This document shows, piece by piece, positions 59,811 through 64,000 of a DNA stretch of 64,000 nt. Position numbers and translations under genes: made by a program. The number at the start of each line of letters is the position of its first letter. Positions within the stretch are counted from its first letter, which is position 1. The notes under the pieces are model-generated. The model saw only the letters and a program-made list of their open reading frames with translations. It ran no database searches and was not told the origin of the DNA. Origin of the DNA: Chryseobacterium limigenitum (GTDB lineage Bacteria; Bacteroidota; Bacteroidia; Flavobacteriales; Weeksellaceae). The stretch spans positions 218,233 to 282,232 of the forward strand of contig NZ_FPKW01000005.1 in NCBI RefSeq assembly GCF_900114875.1, read 5' to 3'.

Positions 59811-60554
59811 ATGATCAAAACTGTCATTATTGAAGATGAAAAACCTGCAGCAAGAAAGATAGAAAGAATGTTGAGCCTGTTTCCTGAATTACAGGTTGTT
59901 GCGAGTCTTGAATCTGTGGAAGACGGAGTGAAATGGTTCTCAGAAAATGAGCATCCGCAGCTTATCTTTTCAGACATCGTTTTGGGTGACGGTTTATCAT
60001 TTGATATTTTTGAAAAAGTTCCGACAAAAGGATTTATCATTTACACGACAGCATTTGATCAGTATACATTGAAAGCTTTTAAACTGAATAGCATCGATTA
60101 TCTTTTAAAGCCAATTTTAGAAGAGGATCTTGCCGGAGCTATTGAAAAATTTAAATCATTTCTTCCTTCTGGTAATTCCGTTACTTCTCAGGAAATTAAG
60201 CAGTTAATTAAGAAAGATAAGACAACACTTTCCAGGGTTTTGGTTAAGATTGGATATAATCTGAAGATCGTTCAGACAAGTGAGATCAGTTGTTTTTTCA
60301 GTGAAAATAAGATCGTTTATCTGCAGACAGAAGACCGTACCTATCCTTCAGATTTCACATTGGATGAGTTGGAAGATGTCTTGGATGAAAAGAAATTTTT
60401 CCGTGCCAACAGGCAGTTTATTATTAGCTCAGATTACATTAAAAATATTCACACTTCGCCAAACTACAAAGTGGAATTAGACTTTCAGCCAAAGGAAGAA
60501 ATTACGGTAAGCCGCGACCGCGTGAAAGATTTTAAAGACTGGCTGGTTGGTTAA
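59811..60554 (+). CDS. LytTR-family response regulator
   Basis: A 247-residue regulator: receiver domain (1-120) with phospho-acceptor Asp55 in IFSDI, Thr80 and Lys100 in LLKP, and a C-terminal LytTR DNA-binding domain (about 145-245, with FFRANRQFIIS). Its partner is the kinase at 57416. Paired direct repeats upstream of its own operon and of the TonB receptor are the likely targets. Confidence 0.94.
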   Translation: MIKTVIIEDEKPAARKIERMLSLFPELQVVASLESVEDGVKWFSENEHPQLIFSDIVLGDGLSFDIFEKVPTKGFIIYTTAFDQYTLKAFKLNSIDYLLKPILEEDLAGAIEKFKSFLPSGNSVTSQEIKQLIKKDKTTLSRVLVKIGYNLKIVQTSEISCFFSENKIVYLQTEDRTYPSDFTLDELEDVLDEKKFFRANRQFIISSDYIKNIHTSPNYKVELDFQPKEEITVSRDRVKDFKDWLVG

Positions 60555-60602
60555 TTTTTTGGCCAAACACCAAACACTAGGAGCCAAACACCAAAATACC
60601 AA

Positions 60603-60833
60603 TCACCTGTAATCAATCCTGTTAGCCTCTGTATCTTCAAGCTGTTGTACAATAGATTTTGGGATTTCATCGCTGTCAATCGGAAAGCTGATTGAATCGG
60701 GGAAAAACGTTTTCCGGTCTGCTTTCTGAAAAATTTCGAAGAGGGCAATCAGCTCTTGGTTAAAACTAATACACGTACTTATAAAATGCGACTCATGGAG
60801 CTTATTATATTTCAGTTTTCTTTTTAAAATCAC
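60603..60833 (-). CDS. Possible small protein (GTG start)
   Basis: A 76-residue frame from a GTG at 60833, composition of a soluble helical protein (ALFEIFQKADRKTFFPDS). It starts 3 bp from the opposite-strand gene at 60837. No recognised motif; it may be genuine or spurious. Confidence 0.4.
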   Translation of the reverse strand: MILKRKLKYNKLHESHFISTCISFNQELIALFEIFQKADRKTFFPDSISFPIDSDEIPKSIVQQLEDTEANRIDYR

Positions 60834-60836
60834 TTA

Positions 60837-61025
60837 ATGAAACGATTTCTAAAACTACATTTTACTTTATGTTTTCGATTTTCGATTTTCGTTTTGGGAA
60901 TTGTAAAATTAATCAGAGGAATTTTTTTAGGAAAGGCAGTCGGATTTTTAATTGTGATTTTAATTTTAGAAGGTATTGTTATCTTTTGCTTTAATTTACC
61001 TGAATTAAAGCAAAAGATTAGATAA
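60837..61025 (+). CDS. Possible small membrane protein
   Basis: A 62-residue frame with basic N terminus and two hydrophobic segments (about 11-30 and 35-53). No family match from memory. The close divergent arrangement with 60603-60833 means both can hardly have separate promoters. Confidence 0.45.
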   Translation: MKRFLKLHFTLCFRFSIFVLGIVKLIRGIFLGKAVGFLIVILILEGIVIFCFNLPELKQKIR

Positions 61026-61053
61026 TTATTCTTGAATTATTTCAAAAAATAAA

Positions 61054-61074
61054 CCCGAAACAAATGGCTTCGGG
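61054..61074 (-). terminator. Terminator of the 61098 gene
   Basis: CCCGAA/TTCGGG stem; on the minus strand a T-rich tract follows. Confidence 0.7.
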
Positions 61075-61097
61075 CTTCTTATAATTTATCCGGGAAT

Positions 61098-61304
61098 TTA
61101 CTTTTCTTCCGTCTCTTTGGCTGTTTTATAGCCATAGTATTTACACATATAGCAAGTAATTCCTAGTAGAACAATGCTTATTATCAGATGTGATTTTTCG
61201 GGATGCACGATCGCCTGATAAAGATTATATCCAAGAACGGCAGATACAATTCCGATTAATGCTTGATTTGCCTGAGCATACTGATTTTTTAATGAAGTTT
61301 TCAT
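61098..61304 (-). CDS. Small two-helix membrane protein
   Basis: A 68-residue protein with two hydrophobic helices (about 15-33 and 38-56) and a Cys/Tyr-rich end (CYMCKYYGYK). Followed by a terminator, so it is likely a real monocistronic gene. No known function. Confidence 0.7.
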   Translation of the reverse strand: MKTSLKNQYAQANQALIGIVSAVLGYNLYQAIVHPEKSHLIISIVLLGITCYMCKYYGYKTAKETEEK

Positions 61305-61384
61305 GATTAATATTTTTAATTGTTATTTATCAAGTAAGTATAACAACTCAAAATATGTTACAGAAAAAGTTAAAATTTTCTTTT

Positions 61385-62572
61385 TTATGCAATCACTCCG
61401 CTTCCGATAAGTTCGTCATCTAGATACCATGAGGCAAATTGTCCTTCTGCAATGGCAGATTGTGGTTCCTCAAATTCCATATAAAAAGCATCTTCAAACT
61501 GGAAAATCGTTGCTTTCTGCAAAGCCTGCCTGTAACGGAATCTTGCCAATACTTCCATAGATACTCCATTTTTCAGTCTTAGATCTTCGCGAACCCAGTG
61601 TAGTTCAGAATTATCAACTTTCAAGGCTTTTTTATGCAAACCAGGGAAACTGTGACCTTCTCCAACGAAAATAATGTTGTTTTCCATATCTCTGGATACG
61701 ATAAAGCAGCTTTCTTTGTGTCCGCCAATTCCTAATCCTTTGCTTTGACCGATCGTGAAAAATTGGGCACCTTGATGCTTTCCTATTACTTTTCCGTCAG
61801 CTTTTTTATAATTGATTTTTCGACTTAAAAATTCTAATTCTTCTTCTTTTGAAGAAAATTCAGGTATTTCCTGAGAAAACAAAGGCGAATCTTTGAAAAT
61901 TTCTATAATTTCTCCTTCTTTTGGAACCAACTGTTGCTGTAAAAATTGAGGAAGACTTACTTTTCCGATAAAACATAATCCCTGCGAATCTTTTTTATCA
62001 GCCGTAACCAATCCGATTTCTTTTGCAATTTCTCTTACTTCAGGTTTTGTTAATTCTCCGATAGGAAATAATGCTTTAGACAATTGATCCTGATTCAATT
62101 GACATAAAAAATAGGATTGGTCTTTGTTGTTGTCTTTTCCTGCTAAAAGATGAAAAATCTCTTTTCCGTTCTCATCAACCGTAGAATCAACTCTTGCATA
62201 ATGCCCCGTCGCTACTTTATCAGCGCCTAAAGACATCGCTGTTTTCATAAAAACATCAAATTTCACCTCTCTGTTACACAAAACATCAGGGTTTGGAGTT
62301 CTTCCTTTCTGATATTCGTCAAACATATAATCAACGATTCTTTCCTTGTAAAGATCGCTCATATCAATCACCTGAAACGGAATCCCCAACTTCTGGGCAA
62401 CCATCAGCGCATCATTACTGTCCTCTATCCAAGGGCATTCATCTTCTAACGTCACCGAAGCGTCGTTCCAGTTTCTCATAAACAAAGCCACCACTTCATG
62501 ACCTTGCTGCTGCAGCAAATATGCTGTAACACTGGAGTCTACGCCTCCAGATAATCCTACTACTATTTTCAT
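61385..62572 (-). CDS. mnmA: tRNA-specific 2-thiouridylase MnmA
   Basis: A 395-residue enzyme that adds sulfur to U34 of tRNAs. PP-loop SGGVDSS (9-15), [12 protein letters not shown] with the first catalytic Cys near 102, and GLCFIG with the second Cys near 200. C-terminal beta-barrel domains are present. Works in the same U34 pathway as mnmG elsewhere in the window. Confidence 0.97.
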   Translation of the reverse strand: MKIVVGLSGGVDSSVTAYLLQQQGHEVVALFMRNWNDASVTLEDECPWIEDSNDALMVAQKLGIPFQVIDMSDLYKERIVDYMFDEYQKGRTPNPDVLCNREVKFDVFMKTAMSLGADKVATGHYARVDSTVDENGKEIFHLLAGKDNNKDQSYFLCQLNQDQLSKALFPIGELTKPEVREIAKEIGLVTADKKDSQGLCFIGKVSLPQFLQQQLVPKEGEIIEIFKDSPLFSQEIPEFSSKEEELEFLSRKINYKKADGKVIGKHQGAQFFTIGQSKGLGIGGHKESCFIVSRDMENNIIFVGEGHSFPGLHKKALKVDNSELHWVREDLRLKNGVSMEVLARFRYRQALQKATIFQFEDAFYMEFEEPQSAIAEGQFASWYLDDELIGSGVIA

Positions 62573-62687
62573 TTTATTTCAATTTTACGAAACTCTTAAC
62601 GGGAGCTCTTAGTTTGATGCCGCAAAAATACAACTAAAAAAATTCGTAAAAAAACCATAATTTTAAACATTGATAAAAACAATTTAT

Positions 62688-63215
62688 ATGAAAAAGTTTA
62701 TTATTCCTTTAGTTTTGATGCTTTCAGGATCTGTATTTTCTCAAGTTTCGGTAGGTACAACGGAACAAAATAATAACAAGTGGACTTTCGGAGGCGGAAT
62801 AGGCTTTGGTTTTGGCAGTAACAATTACTTTAATCTTTCAGCGGCTCCAAGAGTTGGTTACAGACTTACGGACGATCTTGAAGGTGGAGTTCTGGGAAGT
62901 ATTTCGTGGCAGAAATCAAATGCTTACAGTTCTACAATGTTCGGAGTTGGGCCATTTTTGAATTATTATATTGCCAGAACTTTTTATTTAAGTGCTAATT
63001 ATCAGCATTACTTTATCAATTATAAAGATAAATATTACGATTATAAAATGAATGAACAGGAAGATGCTTTGTATCTGGGAGGAGGTTATATGCAAAGAAT
63101 CGGAAATAATTCTTTCATGCAGATTGGATTAATGTATAATGTTCTGTGGAAAGAAAATTCAAGTATATTTTCAAGTGGTTTAGTGCCAAATATTGGATTT
63201 GTAGTTGGATTGTAA
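62688..63215 (+). CDS. Outer-membrane beta-barrel protein
   Basis: A 175-residue exported protein with signal peptide ending SVFSQ (start at 62688). The mature part alternates aromatic and polar residues with Gly-rich turns, the pattern of an 8- to 10-strand porin-like barrel. Ends NIGFVVGL, lacking the terminal Phe typical of many barrels. Confidence 0.8.
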   Translation: MKKFIIPLVLMLSGSVFSQVSVGTTEQNNNKWTFGGGIGFGFGSNNYFNLSAAPRVGYRLTDDLEGGVLGSISWQKSNAYSSTMFGVGPFLNYYIARTFYLSANYQHYFINYKDKYYDYKMNEQEDALYLGGGYMQRIGNNSFMQIGLMYNVLWKENSSIFSSGLVPNIGFVVGL

Positions 63216-63246
63216 GATAAAAATTCATTTAAATATTATAATAAAA

Positions 63247-63277
63247 ACAATCCCGAAATATAATTTTTCGGGATTGT
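63247..63277. terminator. Terminator
   Basis: ACAATCCCGAAA/TTTCGGGATTGT, 7-nt loop, T run on the plus strand; also suits the opposing gene. Confidence 0.88.
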
Positions 63278-63324
63278 TTTTAAAACTAAAGCTTCTTAAA
63301 TTGAGACGATTAATTATTTTAAAT

Positions 63325-63885
63325 TTAATATAATATCATCCAATTAGCTCCTCCGAATGAGAAGAAACTTCCTGCAATAACGGCATTTGGGTTGTATGAT
63401 AAATCAGGAATGATAGGGCCTCCACATTCTTGTCCTAAAGAATAATATCCCCCAATATTTACTCCGTTTATATCTTGCACCCCGAATTTTACCCCATGAT
63501 AAGTCGTTGCATTACTGAATGTAGTAAGGATAGGAGCTGGGGCAGTATAAGTATTGATACCATTCAAAATCCAGGCTCCGATTATGGGTGTTGTAGGAAA
63601 GGCCGGATTGGCAGAAAATGTAGTATTTACATTAAATTGATGTAAGGCATCTGTAGATGAATATCCCGGATTGGTAGAATAGGATAATTTCATCAATCCG
63701 CCTGTGGCAGCTCTTGGTTCTAATGTGGGAGCACAACCGCCTGCTGTATTGGATAAATTTGATCTCCATATAAAATATTCAATATAATGAGGGGTATAAT
63801 TTTGAATATATAAATCTCCAGGACTGGTTTGTGCAGATAAACCATAAGATATGAACATAACAGCTAGTAAAAGTAACTTTTTCAT
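63325..63885 (-). CDS. Secreted protein of unknown function
   Basis: A 186-residue exported protein with signal peptide ending GLSAQ. Beta-rich, Thr/Tyr/Gly-rich, with one internal Cys pair (Cys51 and Cys154) that could form a disulfide. No family recognised. It starts 4 bp after the stop of a gene entering from the right edge, so the two are in one operon. Confidence 0.75.
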   Translation of the reverse strand: MKKLLLLAVMFISYGLSAQTSPGDLYIQNYTPHYIEYFIWRSNLSNTAGGCAPTLEPRAATGGLMKLSYSTNPGYSSTDALHQFNVNTTFSANPAFPTTPIIGAWILNGINTYTAPAPILTTFSNATTYHGVKFGVQDINGVNIGGYYSLGQECGGPIIPDLSYNPNAVIAGSFFSFGGANWMILY

Positions 63886-63889
63886 AATG

Positions 63890-64000
63890 TTAATTTTCAG
63901 ATTTATAGTTTTTATTGGTTTGCTTGTTGTATTCTCCGTAAACCTGTACAGCCCAGGTAAGAATTTTTTCCCTGTCTCCGCGTGTTTGTCTTTCTATTTC
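63890..64000 (-). CDS. C-terminal end of a truncated gene
   Basis: The last 36 residues of a protein that begins outside the window: a hydrophilic helical end (REKILTWAVQVYGEYNKQ) with stop at 63890-63892. Identity cannot be judged. 4 bp before the start of the next gene. Confidence 0.55.
   Translation of the reverse strand, partial: EIERQTRGDREKILTWAVQVYGEYNKQTNKNYKSEN

Noticed and set aside
60551..60748. 65-codon minus-strand frame after the LytTR regulator
   Set aside because: It overlaps a repeat-like CCAAACACC tract and the alternative frame 60603-60833; no coding support.
1..64000. CRISPR arrays, tRNA/rRNA genes, transposases or prophage
   Set aside because: No regularly spaced direct repeats, no cloverleaf-like sequence in the gaps inspected, and no transposase, integrase or phage structural genes among the proteins.

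Overview
The window looks like a chromosomal segment of a flavobacterium, most likely Chryseobacterium or a close relative in the Weeksellaceae. The grounds are low GC, Bacteroidota-type promoters (a TTG element about 20 bp upstream of TAnnTTTG), a MurF-alanine racemase fusion, the SprE/PorW-type TPR lipoprotein of gliding and type IX secretion, CarboxypepD_reg/TonB receptors, and lepA, guaC, mnmG and other housekeeping genes. I see no rRNA, tRNA, CRISPR array, transposase or prophage.

Region 1 (1-11.4 kb, nearly all on the minus strand) is the unusual part. After a truncated M14 peptidase come a metallophosphoesterase, a zinc-ribbon protein, KptA (RNA 2'-phosphotransferase), a DraG-type ADP-ribosylglycohydrolase, a class III sirtuin, a MacroD/YmdB-type macro protein, a PARG-type glycohydrolase, a small 'ADP-ribosylation/crystallin J1'-type protein, a TARG1/Poa1-like macro protein, a shortened PurA-like enzyme, a vWA protein, a coiled-coil protein, a 2OG-Fe(II) oxygenase, a NADAR (YbiA) protein and a NrtR-type Nudix regulator. 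Several neighbours overlap by ATGA or TAATG. A 15-bp near-palindrome (GYGTT..ACRC) lies at the promoters of nrtR, the NADAR gene and the coiled-coil/vWA/PurA-like operon. I read this as an NAD+/ADP-ribose processing island under ADP-ribose-responsive control. It carries five kinds of ADP-ribose-removing fold and no evident dedicated ADP-ribosyltransferase.

Region 2 (11.4-14.1 kb) holds a 30-codon ORF followed by two hairpins, a 621-residue protein of unknown function and a small membrane protein. The last two share a nearly identical 5' leader. Region 3 (14-32.4 kb) is mainly housekeeping: lepA, tandemly duplicated secreted proteins, an ECF sigma/anti-sigma/periplasmic triad, kdsC, maf, sprE, tsaB, an SDR enzyme, yraN, an LD-carboxypeptidase, a LysE-family protein, rnr and rpiB.

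Region 4 (32.4-43.6 kb) has replication or segregation signals. The 556-bp gap between the divergent rpiB and pgk contains DnaA-box-like sequences, and two parS sites flank mnmG. Then come ybeY, a patatin/beta-barrel protein, murF-alr and tdk. Region 5 (43.7-53.5 kb) holds an acidic repeat protein, rsmI, a WG-repeat protein, fabG, guaC, a GNAT enzyme, surE and prc.

Region 6 (53.6-64 kb) contains sodC and a candidate LytTR regulon: a TonB-dependent receptor and TPR protein, then a LytS-type kinase fused to a 2TM domain, three free 2TM proteins and a LytTR response regulator. Three promoters carry paired 9-bp direct repeats 21 bp apart, each 33-34 bp upstream of the -7 box. mnmA, small secreted proteins and a truncated CDS end the window.
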